A stretch of DNA of 64,000 nucleotides, taken from positions 1 through 64,000 of the forward strand of contig NZ_WGNY01000007.1 of assembly GCF_016124325.1 (NCBI RefSeq), given 5' to 3'. Each line of letters opens with the position of its first letter. The first letter of the stretch is position 1. The translations under genes were made by a program, and so were the position numbers. This document shows positions 1-10,543 of this stretch, one piece after another. The stretch comes from Phenylobacterium sp. GTDB taxonomy: Bacteria; Pseudomonadota; Alphaproteobacteria; Caulobacterales; Caulobacteraceae. The notes under the pieces are model-generated. The model was not told where the DNA came from. It ran no database searches and saw only the letters and a program-made list of their open reading frames with translations.

Positions 1-1031
<1,031 letters not shown>

Positions 1032-1048
1032 GCCGGAGCGCGACCCGC

Positions 1049-1720
1049 ATGCGGGGCTGGATCATCGGCGCGGCCGCTGCGGCGGCGCTGGCCGGCCCCG
1101 TCCGCGCCGAGGACATCGTCGGCGACTGGATCGGCAAGGTCACCGCGCCCGGCGACGTCGAGCTGACCATCGCCGTGCACGTGGCCCGTGACGGCAAGGG
1201 CGGCTACGGCGGCTATGCCGAAAGCCCGGACCAGGTGGTCATGAAGATCCCCATGACCGGCATCTCCGGGACGGACGACGCCTTCGCCTTCGAGGCCCCG
1301 GCGGCCCGGGCCGCCTTCTCCGGCAAGTGGGACGCGGGCGCCGCCGCCTGGGTCGGGACCTTCACGCAGAACGGCGTCGAACTGCCGCTCACCCTTGCCC
1401 GGGGCGTGGTTCCGCCGCGGCCGGTGGTGGCGGGCCTCGACGGCGACTGGGCGGGCGTGCTCGCCGCGCCGCAGGGCGACCTGCACCTGCTGCTGCGCGT
1501 GAAGACCGACGCCAAGGGCACGCTGGCCCTCTTCGAATCCCCCGACCAGAGCCCCATGCAGATGGTGGCGGCCCTGACCCACGTGGGCGACGAGGTGACC
1601 GTCACGCTGAAGGGGGTCGGCGGCTTCTCCGGCAGGCTCTCGGCCGACGGCCAGACGCTGGAAGGCCAATGGCGCCAGGCGGGCGGCTCCCTGCCCCTCA
1701 CCTTGAAGAAGGGCGGCTAG
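1049..1720 (+). CDS. Secreted hypothetical protein with two tandem copies of a beta-rich domain
   Basis: ATG at 1049, signal peptide MRGWIIGAAAAAALAGPVRAED; two GDW-G...SPDQ...FSG...PLTL repeats. Confidence 0.8.
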   Translation: MRGWIIGAAAAAALAGPVRAEDIVGDWIGKVTAPGDVELTIAVHVARDGKGGYGGYAESPDQVVMKIPMTGISGTDDAFAFEAPAARAAFSGKWDAGAAAWVGTFTQNGVELPLTLARGVVPPRPVVAGLDGDWAGVLAAPQGDLHLLLRVKTDAKGTLALFESPDQSPMQMVAALTHVGDEVTVTLKGVGGFSGRLSADGQTLEGQWRQAGGSLPLTLKKGG

Positions 1721-1730
1721 CCGAGATCCC

Positions 1731-2561
1731 GTGAGCGCTTCGCCGCCCGCCATCGCCCGCCCGCGCGTCATGGGGATCGTGAACGCAACCCCCGACAGCT
1801 TCTCCGACGGCGGACTCCACCTCGACCCGGCCGCGGCCCTGGCCCACGCCCGCCGGCTGATCGCCGAGGGCGCCGACATCCTGGACCTGGGCGCGGAGTC
1901 CACCCGTCCGGGCGCCGAGCCCGTGGCCGCCGAGACCGAGATCGAGCGGCTCGTCCCCCTGATCGAGGCCATCCGCGCGGAGAGCGGCGTCCCGATCTCG
2001 GTCGACACCATGAAGCCGCAGGCGGCCCGCGCGGCGATGGCCGCCGGCGCCTCGATCTGGAACGACGTCACCGCGCTCCGCCACGCGCCCGACAGCCTGG
2101 AGACGGCGGCGGAGCTGGGCTGCGAGGTGGTGCTGATGCACATGCAGGGCGAACCGCGCACCATGCAGGCCGAGCCCCGCTACGACGACGTGGTCGGCGA
2201 AGTCGGCGCGTTCCTGATCGAGCGCGCCGAAGCGGCCATCGCGGCCGGCGTGGCCCGGGACCGGATCTGGCTCGATCCCGGGATCGGCTTCGGCAAGCAC
2301 ATGATCCGCCATAACCTGCCCCTGCTGGCGGGCCTGCGCCGGATCACCGACCTGGGCTTTCCCGTCCTGCTGGGCGCCAGCCGCAAGAGCTTCATCGGCG
2401 CGCTCGACAACCGGGCCCCGGCCGACCGGCGGCTCGGCGGCTCGATCGCCGCGGCCCTGGCGGGCGCGGCCGCCGGCGTCGCCGCCGTCCGCGTCCACGA
2501 CGTCTTCGAGACGGTCCAGGCCCTGAAGGTCCGGGCGGCGATCGAAGGCGCGGCCGGCTAG
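1731..2561 (+). CDS. folP: Dihydropteroate synthase
   Basis: VMGIVNATPDSFSDGG and DLGAESTRPGAEPV motifs; GTG start. Confidence 0.95.
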   Translation: MSASPPAIARPRVMGIVNATPDSFSDGGLHLDPAAALAHARRLIAEGADILDLGAESTRPGAEPVAAETEIERLVPLIEAIRAESGVPISVDTMKPQAARAAMAAGASIWNDVTALRHAPDSLETAAELGCEVVLMHMQGEPRTMQAEPRYDDVVGEVGAFLIERAEAAIAAGVARDRIWLDPGIGFGKHMIRHNLPLLAGLRRITDLGFPVLLGASRKSFIGALDNRAPADRRLGGSIAAALAGAAAGVAAVRVHDVFETVQALKVRAAIEGAAG

Positions 2562-3064
2562 CCGGGGAGGCGCGACCGATAGATCTCGTTCACGCCCTTC
2601 TCGACCTCGAGGATCTCGGCCCAGGTCATGCGGATTCCGTCGGCGGCGCGTTCCACGCCGGCCAGGTGAGCATGCCAGCCCGCCGCGACGCCCGCGCCGT
2701 CCTTGGGCGTGAGCCCGCCCTGCGTGAGCGTCAGCCGACAGCCGTCGCCGTCGGGCGTGAGCTCGAAGCGCACCTCGGAGGGTCGCCCGTCCTGCGGCCA
2801 GGTCCAGGCGAACAGCCGCGGCGGATCGCAGGCGGTGATCTGGCCGGCCACGCGATGGTCGACCTCCCGGAAGTAAAGGCGGATCGGCGCGCCCACGCGA
2901 AGCGCCTCCATCTCCACCTCGCAGAACCAGTCGGCGATCCGCTCGGGGACGGTGAGCGCGGCCCAGACCTTCTCGATCGGGCGTGCGTAGCGGCGATGGA
3001 ACACGACCTCGAAGGTGTCGCCGGTGCGGCGGACGTCCCCGAGGGCCGGGTCGGCGGGCGGCAT
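2558..3064 (-). CDS. SRPBCC/AHSA1-domain protein
   Basis: FEVVFHRRYARPIEKVWAALTVPERIADWF..., AHSA1-like; starts 2 nt after the upstream AHSA1 gene stops. Confidence 0.85.
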   Translation of the reverse strand: MPPADPALGDVRRTGDTFEVVFHRRYARPIEKVWAALTVPERIADWFCEVEMEALRVGAPIRLYFREVDHRVAGQITACDPPRLFAWTWPQDGRPSEVRFELTPDGDGCRLTLTQGGLTPKDGAGVAAGWHAHLAGVERAADGIRMTWAEILEVEKGVNEIYRSRLPG

Positions 3065-3066
3065 GG

Positions 3067-3615
3067 TCACGACCCTTCCGGCGCGGGGAAGGCGGCGAGG
3101 AGATCGTGGTAGCGCTCGCCCACCTCGGTTTCGCGCTCCATGGTCCAAAGCGTGCGGATGCCTTCGCAGGCGCCGGGCAGGGCCTCGAAGAAGACGTGCC
3201 AGCCGGCGAGCGCGCCGAGGTACTTGCGATGCACCGCCGTCTGGGTCAGCCGCAGGCGGCAGCCGTCGCCGTCGGGCCAGAGTTCGTAGCGCACGTAGGC
3301 GTCGGCGTAGGCCGGATCCTCGGAGTCGGGCCAGGTGTGCGTGATGCGCTTCAACGGCTCCAGCTCGGTGATCACGCCCTCCACCGTGTAGTCGATGTCG
3401 GCGAAGAGGATGCGGTAGTGGCCGCCCACCCGCAGGTCGAGCTCTACCGGCGAGAACCAGTCGGCGAGGCGCTCGGGGATGGTGAGCGCGGCCCAGACCT
3501 TCTCGACCGGCTTCTTGATCCGCCGTTCGAAGATGAGATCGAAGCGGCCGTCGTCGCGCGCGACGGCCTGGCCGAGCTCGTCCGAGATCAGGCCGGCGAA
3601 GGGACCAGGCGTCAT
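3067..3615 (-). CDS. SRPBCC/AHSA1-domain protein
   Basis: FDLIFERRIKKPVEKVWAALTIPERLADWFSPVELDLRVGG. Confidence 0.88.
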   Translation of the reverse strand: MTPGPFAGLISDELGQAVARDDGRFDLIFERRIKKPVEKVWAALTIPERLADWFSPVELDLRVGGHYRILFADIDYTVEGVITELEPLKRITHTWPDSEDPAYADAYVRYELWPDGDGCRLRLTQTAVHRKYLGALAGWHVFFEALPGACEGIRTLWTMERETEVGERYHDLLAAFPAPEGS

Positions 3616-3914
3616 TGCTCGTGCTCCAGGTGCTGTTCCAGGCGCGACAGCCGGTCGGCCCAGAATTGACGGTACGGTCTGAGCCAGGCTTCGAGGCCCG
3701 CGAGGCCTTCGGGTTCGAGGCGGTAGAGCCGCCGCTGGCCGTCGGCGCGGACGCTGACCAGCCCCGCCTCCCGCAGCAGCTTCAGGTGTTTGGACACGCC
3801 GGGCTGGCTGATCGCCAGGGCCTCGACCAGATCGCCGGCCGGCCGCTCGCCCTCACGCAGGAGGTCGAGAATCCGGCGGCGGTTCGGTTCGGCCACGGCC
3901 TCGAAGGGGCTCAT
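3612..3914 (-). CDS. ArsR-family winged-helix transcriptional regulator
   Basis: FEAVAEPNRRRILDLLREGERPAGDLVEALAISQPGVSKHLKLLREAGLV; overlaps next gene by 4 nt. Confidence 0.92.
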   Translation of the reverse strand: MSPFEAVAEPNRRRILDLLREGERPAGDLVEALAISQPGVSKHLKLLREAGLVSVRADGQRRLYRLEPEGLAGLEAWLRPYRQFWADRLSRLEQHLEHEQ

Positions 3915-3957
3915 GGCCTAAGATATGCTCTATTAGAAATATAACTGTCAAGCGATA

Positions 3958-4194
3958 TTAAGTCTGGCCCGCCTTGACCCGCGGATGGTCCCGCCACGCC
4001 GGCAGGGTCGCCATGTAGGCGAGCGTGTCGCGCTCGGCGTCGGCGCGGCTGCCGCCCCGCTCGCGGAGCTGCCAGTCGACCATCCGCGAAAAGCGGGTGT
4101 CGAAGTCCTGCAGCGCGCCGGTCTCGTCGACGCAGTACTGGCAGTAGCGGCCGTTCTCGATCGGCATGCCGCAGCTTTCGCAGTTGTGGGTCAT
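3958..4194 (-). CDS. Small zinc-ribbon domain protein
   Basis: MTHNCESCGMPIENGRYCQYCVDETGALQDF: two CxxC pairs. Confidence 0.8.
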   Translation of the reverse strand: MTHNCESCGMPIENGRYCQYCVDETGALQDFDTRFSRMVDWQLRERGGSRADAERDTLAYMATLPAWRDHPRVKAGQT

Positions 4195-4634
4195 GGGTCG
4201 GGCCTTTCGGTCTTGAGGGCGGAGATCAGTTCGGCGAGCGCTTCGGTCAGGCGGGCCCGCTGCTCGGGGCCCAGGCGGGCGGCGGCGCGGCTCAGGTGAT
4301 CGCGATCCAGGGCGTACATCTCCCGCGCCTGGACCTCTCGGCCATTGGCGGTGAGCCAGACCAGGGCGCGGCGCCCGTCCTCGGGATCAGGCTCGCGGCG
4401 GACCAGGTCCTTCGCCTCCAGATGATCGACCATCTCCGAGAGCGTCGAGGGCGCGCGGTTCAGGTGACGGGAAAGCTCGGTCAGGGTCATGGGGCCCGCC
4501 TCGGCGAGGTGCAGGAGGAAGGCGGCGGTTTCGCGGGTGAGCTGCTCGCGCTTGTCGCGCACGCGGCGCACGGCGTGCAGATAGATGTCCTGATGCGCCT
4601 GCGCGAAGCGCTCGGCGAAGGCGGCGGCGTCCAT
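4191..4634 (-). CDS. MarR-family transcriptional regulator
   Basis: MTLTELSRHLNRAPSTLSEMVDHLEAKDLVRREPDPEDGRRALVWLT. Confidence 0.9.
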   Translation of the reverse strand: MDAAAFAERFAQAHQDIYLHAVRRVRDKREQLTRETAAFLLHLAEAGPMTLTELSRHLNRAPSTLSEMVDHLEAKDLVRREPDPEDGRRALVWLTANGREVQAREMYALDRDHLSRAAARLGPEQRARLTEALAELISALKTERPDP

Positions 4635-4709
4635 GCCCGGACGTTGGCGGCGAAGCGATCCTTCGTAAATCCCGATGCAATTGCGGCCGGCCCGCGCTAT
4701 CGCACGGCC

Positions 4710-5510
4710 ATGTCAGCGCCGGGCCGAGTCCTGATCATCGCCGGATCCGACAGCGGCGGCGGCGCCGGTGTCCAGGCCGACATCAAGACCGTCACCGCGC
4801 TGGGCGGCTACGCCGCCACGGCGATCACCGCGATCACGGTGCAGAACACCCTGGGCGTCAGCGGCGTGCATCCGGTCCCGCTTGAGGTGATCGAGGCGCA
4901 GGCCCGCGCCGTCCTCTCCGACATCGGCGCCGACGCGATCAAGACCGGCATGCTGGGCGACGCAGCCACCGTCGACCTCGCCGCGCGGCTGATCGCCGAG
5001 GCCGGCGTTCCGGCCGTGGTCGATCCCGTGATGGTCGCCAAGGGCGGCGCGTCCCTGCTGGCGGAGGCCGCCGTCGCGGCCGTGCGCGACCGGCTGGTCC
5101 CCGTCGCGGCGCTGCTCACTCCCAACGCGCCCGAGGCCGAGGCCCTGACCGGGTTCACGGTCGCGAGCGTCGACGACCAGCGGCGCGCCGGCGAGGCGCT
5201 GCTGGCGGCGGGCGCCAAGGCGGTGCTGGTGAAAGGCGGCCACGTTCCGGGCGAGCGGGTGGTCGACGTGCTGATGACCCCGGACGGCGAGACACTCTTC
5301 GAAGGCGAACGCCTCGAGACGCGCCACACCCACGGCACGGGCTGCACGCTGGCTTCGGCCTGCGCCACCGGCGTCGCCCAGGGCCTGCCGCTCGACGCCG
5401 CCGTCGCGCGCGCCTGGGACTATGTGCACGAGGCCATGCTGCGCGCGCCGGGGCTGGGCGGCGGCCACGGCCCGCTGGATCACGGCTGGCCGCTGCGGGG
5501 TCGCGCATGA
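4710..5510 (+). CDS. thiD: Hydroxymethylpyrimidine/phosphomethylpyrimidine kinase
   Basis: VLIIAGSDSGGGAGVQADIKTVTALGGYAATAITAITVQNT...GTGCTLASA. Confidence 0.95.
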   Translation: MSAPGRVLIIAGSDSGGGAGVQADIKTVTALGGYAATAITAITVQNTLGVSGVHPVPLEVIEAQARAVLSDIGADAIKTGMLGDAATVDLAARLIAEAGVPAVVDPVMVAKGGASLLAEAAVAAVRDRLVPVAALLTPNAPEAEALTGFTVASVDDQRRAGEALLAAGAKAVLVKGGHVPGERVVDVLMTPDGETLFEGERLETRHTHGTGCTLASACATGVAQGLPLDAAVARAWDYVHEAMLRAPGLGGGHGPLDHGWPLRGRA

Positions 5511-6073
5511 ACCTGCAGACGGAGCTCGACGCCATCCTGCGCCGCTCGGCGCCGTTGATGCAGGTGCTGACGACGATGCGCGAGCTGGCGCCGCCGGACT
5601 GGATGGTCTTCTCCGGCGCCGTCTACCAGCGGGTGCTCAACCACCTGGGCGGCCGGCCGATCGACTACGGAATCCGCGACTACGACGTCGGCTATTTCGA
5701 CGCCTCCGACACGTCCTACGACGCCGAGGACATCGTGATCCGGCGCGTCGCCGCGGCCTTCGAGCCGCCGCTCCGCGAGCTGGTCGAGGTGCGCAACCAG
5801 GCGCGCGTGCACCTCTGGTTCGAAGGCAAGTTCGGCGAACACTATTCGCCGCTGTCCTGCACGGCGGAGGCGCTCACCCGCTTCGAGAGCCCGATGTTCG
5901 CGGTGGGGGTCCGGCTCGGGCCCGACGACGCCATCGCCGTGGAGGCCCCGTTCGGGCTGGAGGACCTGTTCGCCCGGCGCCTGCGCCCTAATCCGACCCG
6001 GCCCAGCATCAACTTCGCCCGCACGGTCGCACGTGCGACCGTGCGTTGGCCCGAGCTCGAGGTGGTCGGCTAG
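5507..6073 (+). CDS. Nucleotidyltransferase-family protein
   Basis: DWMVFSGAVYQRVLNHLGGRPIDYGIRDYDVGYFD...; ATGA overlap with thiD. Confidence 0.75.
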   Translation: MNLQTELDAILRRSAPLMQVLTTMRELAPPDWMVFSGAVYQRVLNHLGGRPIDYGIRDYDVGYFDASDTSYDAEDIVIRRVAAAFEPPLRELVEVRNQARVHLWFEGKFGEHYSPLSCTAEALTRFESPMFAVGVRLGPDDAIAVEAPFGLEDLFARRLRPNPTRPSINFARTVARATVRWPELEVVG

Positions 6074-6516
6074 CTCGCGTAGGGGTCTCGGACGCGGATC
6101 TCCATCCAGCTCTCGACCTTGGTCAGGGGAACGAACCCGAACTGGGCGTAGAGGCCGTGGGCGTCGCGGGTGGCCAGGTGGAGCCGGCGGAAGCCCTGCA
6201 GGTCGGGGTGGCCCCTGAGGTAGGCCATCAGCCGCTTGCCCAGCCCCTGACCGCGGAACGCCTCGTCCACGAACACGTCGCAGATCCAGCCGAAGGTGGC
6301 CCGGTCGGTGACCACACGGGCCATCGCCGCCATGGCGCCGTCGGCGGCGTAGCCCCCGACGACCAGGCTGTTGGCGCAGGCCTTAGCGAAGGTGTCCAGG
6401 GGAATGCCGGCGGCCCAATAGCTCTCCTGCCCGATCCAGCGGTGGGCGCGGGCGAGGTCGAAACGCCCGGCGTCGTCGCTGAGCGTGAACCCGCCGTCGC
6501 TGATCTCATGGGCCAT
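6070..6516 (-). CDS. GNAT-family N-acetyltransferase
   Basis: [51 protein letters not shown]. Confidence 0.9.
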   Translation of the reverse strand: MAHEISDGGFTLSDDAGRFDLARAHRWIGQESYWAAGIPLDTFAKACANSLVVGGYAADGAMAAMARVVTDRATFGWICDVFVDEAFRGQGLGKRLMAYLRGHPDLQGFRRLHLATRDAHGLYAQFGFVPLTKVESWMEIRVRDPYAS

Positions 6517-6620
6517 GGGCGTTCCCCGAATGCCGCCGGCAGGTCCGCCGGGCGGGAAGTGGCCCTTGCCGCCCGCGACGGCGGAACGCAAGTGAACGAT
6601 GCAATCTCGAGGATTTCGCC

Positions 6621-7439
6621 ATGCGCCAGTGGACCATCGACGCCTTTGCCGATCGCCCGTTCCGGGGCAATCCCGCCTGCGTGGTCGAGCCGTTCGACGC
6701 CTGGCCCGAGGCCGCCTGGATGCAAGCCCTGGCCGCCGAGAACAACCAGGCCGAGACGGCCTTCCTGCTCCGGACCCCCGATCCGGCTCGTTTCGGCCTG
6801 CGCTGGTTCACCCCGGCGCTGGAGGTTCCGCTTTGCGGGCACGCCACGCTCGCCTCCAGCCATGTGCTGTTCGCCGAACTGGGCCTGGGCGCCGCGGCGG
6901 CGACCTTCGACACCCAGTCGGGCCCGCTGATCGTCCGGCGCGACGGCGAACGCTACGAGATGGATTTTCCGGCCCAGCCGCCCGTCCGCACCGAGGTTCC
7001 CGCCGGATTGGCCGAGGCCCTGGGCGCGGCGCCCGCCGAGGTCTGGGCGGGCCCCTATCTGGTCGCGCTCTTCGACGACCCGGCCGTCGTGCGCGGCCTC
7101 GCCCCCGACCTCCCGATGCTCAAGTCGATCTCCGGCGCCGCGACCGGCGGCCGCGGCAACGTGGGGGTCGCCGCGCTGGCGGCCGAGGGCGCGGGCCATG
7201 ACGTTGTGGACCGGTTCTTCGCGCCCGGGTCGGGCATCCCCGAGGATCCGACCACGGGTTCGCTGCACTGCATCCTGGCGCCGCTCTTCGCCGACAAGCT
7301 GGGCCGCGCTTCGGTGAGCTTCCACCAGGCCTATCCGGGCCGGGGCGGCGACCTGGACTGCGAGGTCCGCGGCGACCGCGTCCTGATCCGCGGCCGGGCC
7401 GTCACGGTGGTCGAGAGCGTCTTACGTATCACGGCCTGA
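6621..7439 (+). CDS. PhzF-family isomerase
   Basis: [17 protein letters not shown]...NNQAETAFL...[21 protein letters not shown] motif. Confidence 0.93.
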   Translation: MRQWTIDAFADRPFRGNPACVVEPFDAWPEAAWMQALAAENNQAETAFLLRTPDPARFGLRWFTPALEVPLCGHATLASSHVLFAELGLGAAAATFDTQSGPLIVRRDGERYEMDFPAQPPVRTEVPAGLAEALGAAPAEVWAGPYLVALFDDPAVVRGLAPDLPMLKSISGAATGGRGNVGVAALAAEGAGHDVVDRFFAPGSGIPEDPTTGSLHCILAPLFADKLGRASVSFHQAYPGRGGDLDCEVRGDRVLIRGRAVTVVESVLRITA

Positions 7440-7445
7440 AGCGCT

Positions 7446-7475
7446 GCGCCCCCGCGGCGGAAACCGCGAGGGCGC
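7446..7475. terminator. GC-rich hairpin between convergent genes, candidate bidirectional terminator
   Basis: GCGCCCCCGCGG-CGGAAA-CCGCGAGGGCGC inverted repeat. Confidence 0.5.
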
Positions 7476-7497
7476 CCGGCGCGATCATGACCGGGGA

Positions 7498-7899
7498 TTA
7501 GCGGCGATAGCCGTACCCGTAGCCGTAGTCACGGTCATGGCTTTCGCGCGCGATGTTCCACTCCAGCCGGTCCAGACGCCGATCCAGTTCGGCGCGCTCG
7601 TTCCAGTTGAAGCCGCCGCGGCGGTAGCGCGCCTCGAGGCGGGCGATGTCGCGAGCCTCCTCACGCAGCCGGCGCGCCTCGCGAGCGGTCAGGGCGCCGG
7701 TTCGCAACCCGTGCTCGATGCGGCGTTCGGCCTGGGCCTGGCGGGCGTTGACGCCGGGGTCGCGGTGGGCGCGGTGGTCGCGGTAGTCCCGCTGGTCGAC
7801 GTAGCGGCCATGGTTGTAGCCGTCGGGATGGGCGGCGGCGGGGCCAGCCACGGCGGCGACGGCGGTCGCGGCGGCGAGGGCGGCGATAAGGGTCTTCAT
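7498..7899 (-). CDS. Secreted hypothetical protein rich in Arg/His/Tyr
   Basis: Signal peptide MKTLIAALAAATAVAAVAGPAAAH; heptad-like RRLREEARDIARLEARYRRGGF. Confidence 0.75.
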   Translation of the reverse strand: MKTLIAALAAATAVAAVAGPAAAHPDGYNHGRYVDQRDYRDHRAHRDPGVNARQAQAERRIEHGLRTGALTAREARRLREEARDIARLEARYRRGGFNWNERAELDRRLDRLEWNIARESHDRDYGYGYGYRR

Positions 7900-8022
7900 G
7901 ACAGGTCCTCCTGTTCGCGGGCGGCCAAGGTCGGGCCGTCCATGACGCAGAGAAGACCATGGCGCGCCTGAAGCCCGGCTGAGGCGGGCCGTTGGCGGAG
8001 GTTCAGCTAGATGACGGCGCGT

Positions 8023-9936
8023 TCAGGCGGCCGACTGGGCGGCCGTCCGGCCCGGCGTCGCGCCCGTCGCCGCCGCGTTCAGCGTGGTGGCGATGGCGTC
8101 GTAGAGCTTGGCGATCTCGATCGGCTTGGCGACGTGGGCGTCCATGCCCGCGGCGAGGTATTCCTCGACCTGGTGGCTCATGGCGTTGGCGGTGAGCGCC
8201 ACGATCGGCGTGCGGCGGCGGCCGCTCTGCTTCTCGCCCTCGCGAATCTTGGTCGCGGCGGTGATGCCGTCCATCACCGGCATCTGGATATCCATGAGGA
8301 TCAGGTCGTAGACCCCGGTGCGCCAGGCCTCCACGGCCTCCTTGCCGTCGGGGACGATGTGGACGTCGATGCCCAGCGAGCCCAGCACGGCGGCCAGGAC
8401 CTGCTGGTTGGTCGGGTTGTCCTCGGCCGCGAGCAGGCGCAGGTCGCCCTCGTCCGACGCCACGGCCGTCTCCGGCGCATCGACCGAGGAGGGACCGCCG
8501 CGCCTCAGGGGCAGCTCGACCGTGAAGGTCGAACCATGGCCCTCGCGGCTTTCCACATTGATGGAGCCGCCCATCATCTGGGTCAGCTCGCGGCAGATCG
8601 CCAGGCCGAGGCCGGTGCCGCCGAAGCGGCGCGTCGCCGAATTGTCGGCCTGGGTGAATTTCTCGAACAGGCTGGGCAGCTTCTCGGGCGCGATGCCGAC
8701 GCCGGTGTCGCGCACCACCACCTTGAGGGCGCCCGACGGGGCGGCGTCGAACGAGGCGGTGACCGAGCCCTGAGGGGTGAACTTGACGGCGTTGGAAATC
8801 AGATTGCCCACGATCTGGCGCAGGCGGTCGGCGTCGCCGCGCCACCAGCCCCGAGCCTCGTCGGTCACGTCGACCGCGAACTCCAGGTTCTTGGCCTCGG
8901 CCATCACCGCGAAGCTGTCGCGCGCCTGGATGACCACCGACTCGAGGTCGAAGTCGTCCTCGAACAGCGTCAGCTTGCCCGCCTCGATCTTCGACAGGTC
9001 CAGCACGTCGTTCAGCACCGCCAGCAGCAGGCCGCCCGACCGGCGGATGACGTCGAGGCGGTCGCGCTGGACGTCGTCCAGCTGGCCCATCGACATGACC
9101 TCGGCCATCGCCAGCACGCCGTTCAGCGGGGTGCGGATCTCGTGGCTCATATTGGCCAGGAACTGGGTCTTCAGCACATTGGCCGCGTTGGCGGCGTCGC
9201 GGGCGAGTTCGAGCTCGCGCATGGCCCGCTTCAGGTCGTCCTCCCGCTCGGCCAGCTTGCCCAGCAAGTGGTTGAAGCTCTTGGTCAGGCTCTCGAACAG
9301 CTCGTCGCGGGCCTCGACCACCACCGGCGTGAAGCTGCCGCCCGCGGCCACGTCGTGCATCGCCTTCGACAGGGTCTGGACCGGCTGGATCACCCGGTGC
9401 GCGAGGCTGCGCGCCAGGAACAGGGCCACGCCCACGCCGCCGAACAGCAGGACGAAGGTCAGCGCGATGAACTGCGGCAGCATCGGCGCCAGCGACGGCT
9501 GGGCGACCACGACGCTGATCTTACCGGCCGGCTTGCCGGCGACCACGATCGGTTGCTCGATCGTCTCGACCTCGCCGGCGGCGGGCGCGTTGTTGCGCAT
9601 GGTCGCCAGCTCGCGCCCCGAGGCGTCGACGATCTGCGCCGAAATGACGTCGGGACTGGCCTGAATGGACGCGATCGCCTGGCCCAGCCGAATGCGCTCG
9701 CTGGGGGCCATCCCGGGCGAGGCCATCTGCGCCGCCGTGACCGCGAGGCTTTCGTGGAAGCGATGCGACTGGGTGCGCGCGACCGCCCACTGCTGCAGCA
9801 TGAAGGTGAGGCAGGCGGCCACCAGAACGACGACCGTGGTGATCAGCCCGACACTCGCGACGCGTGCATGAAACGTCGCAGTCGGCGCCGAACTCTTCGG
9901 CGGCCCGTCTTCCGTATTGGCGCCCCGCGCACTCAT
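8023..9936 (-). CDS. Membrane hybrid sensor histidine kinase / response regulator
   Basis: Two TM segments, HAMP-like linker, FLANMSHEIRTPLNGV (HisKA), DTGVGIAPEKL and GTGLGLAI (HATPase), C-terminal REC YDLILMDIQMPVMDG. Confidence 0.95.
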   Translation of the reverse strand: MSARGANTEDGPPKSSAPTATFHARVASVGLITTVVVLVAACLTFMLQQWAVARTQSHRFHESLAVTAAQMASPGMAPSERIRLGQAIASIQASPDVISAQIVDASGRELATMRNNAPAAGEVETIEQPIVVAGKPAGKISVVVAQPSLAPMLPQFIALTFVLLFGGVGVALFLARSLAHRVIQPVQTLSKAMHDVAAGGSFTPVVVEARDELFESLTKSFNHLLGKLAEREDDLKRAMRELELARDAANAANVLKTQFLANMSHEIRTPLNGVLAMAEVMSMGQLDDVQRDRLDVIRRSGGLLLAVLNDVLDLSKIEAGKLTLFEDDFDLESVVIQARDSFAVMAEAKNLEFAVDVTDEARGWWRGDADRLRQIVGNLISNAVKFTPQGSVTASFDAAPSGALKVVVRDTGVGIAPEKLPSLFEKFTQADNSATRRFGGTGLGLAICRELTQMMGGSINVESREGHGSTFTVELPLRRGGPSSVDAPETAVASDEGDLRLLAAEDNPTNQQVLAAVLGSLGIDVHIVPDGKEAVEAWRTGVYDLILMDIQMPVMDGITAATKIREGEKQSGRRRTPIVALTANAMSHQVEEYLAAGMDAHVAKPIEIAKLYDAIATTLNAAATGATPGRTAAQSAA

Positions 9937-10144
9937 AGGCCGGGTGATAGACCAGATAATCCTAACGCTTCGCTTCCGTGGCGCTACGACGACTTCGCGC
10001 GAAGCGGGCCCGGCTGTGGCTTTGGCGCCACGCTACAACTAGCCGCAGAAGAAAACATGGTTAACAACTCCTGAATCGGTTGCGTGCAGCTTAACCACTG
10101 CTTTACCTTAACGGGTGTCGGGTAACTTTAAGGGGTGTTCCCAC

Positions 10145-10480
10145 ATGGATAAGGCATTCGTGGCCCAGCGCGTGGCCAAGAAGCTGTTCACGACCGAAGC
10201 GGCCGTCGACAGCGCTCTCGTTGAAGCCGCTGAACTGATGGGCGAAATGCTCAAGGCCCGGCAAGACGTGAACGTCTCGCTCGTCTTCGCCGACGATGTG
10301 CAGGCGAAGATGATGGAAGCCATGAAGGCGCTGAGCGAAGCTCGCACCGCCATGGTCGGCGTCCACAACGAACTCAACGAGGCCAAGCTGCGCCTCGGCA
10401 TCCGGACCAAGATGGGCCTCGAAAAGCCCGTCGAAGCCTCCGCGAAGGCCGCCCCGGCGGTGATGCGCGAAGTCGTCTGA
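10145..10480 (+). CDS. Conserved-looking small hypothetical protein
   Basis: ATG at 10145, good codon usage, MDKAFVAQRVAKKLFTTEAAVDSALVEAAELMGEMLKARQDVNVSL. Confidence 0.75.
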   Translation: MDKAFVAQRVAKKLFTTEAAVDSALVEAAELMGEMLKARQDVNVSLVFADDVQAKMMEAMKALSEARTAMVGVHNELNEAKLRLGIRTKMGLEKPVEASAKAAPAVMREVV

Positions 10481-10508
10481 CGCCTAAGCTTTCTAGACTT
10501 TAACTGTT

Positions 10509-10540
10509 GCTGCACCCCTTTGAGTTCTAAGGGGTGCAGC
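10509..10540 (+). promoter_or_regulatory. Perfect 12-bp hairpin overlapping the Shine-Dalgarno of the downstream ORF
   Basis: GCTGCACCCCTT-tgagttct-AAGGGGTGCAGC, 3 nt before ATG 10544. Confidence 0.65.
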
Positions 10541-10543
10541 ACC

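Noticed and set aside
10509-10540. Hairpin as an intrinsic terminator of the upstream small ORF
   Set aside because: No downstream U-run and the 3' arm contains the only SD for the next gene; termination is not excluded but less favoured
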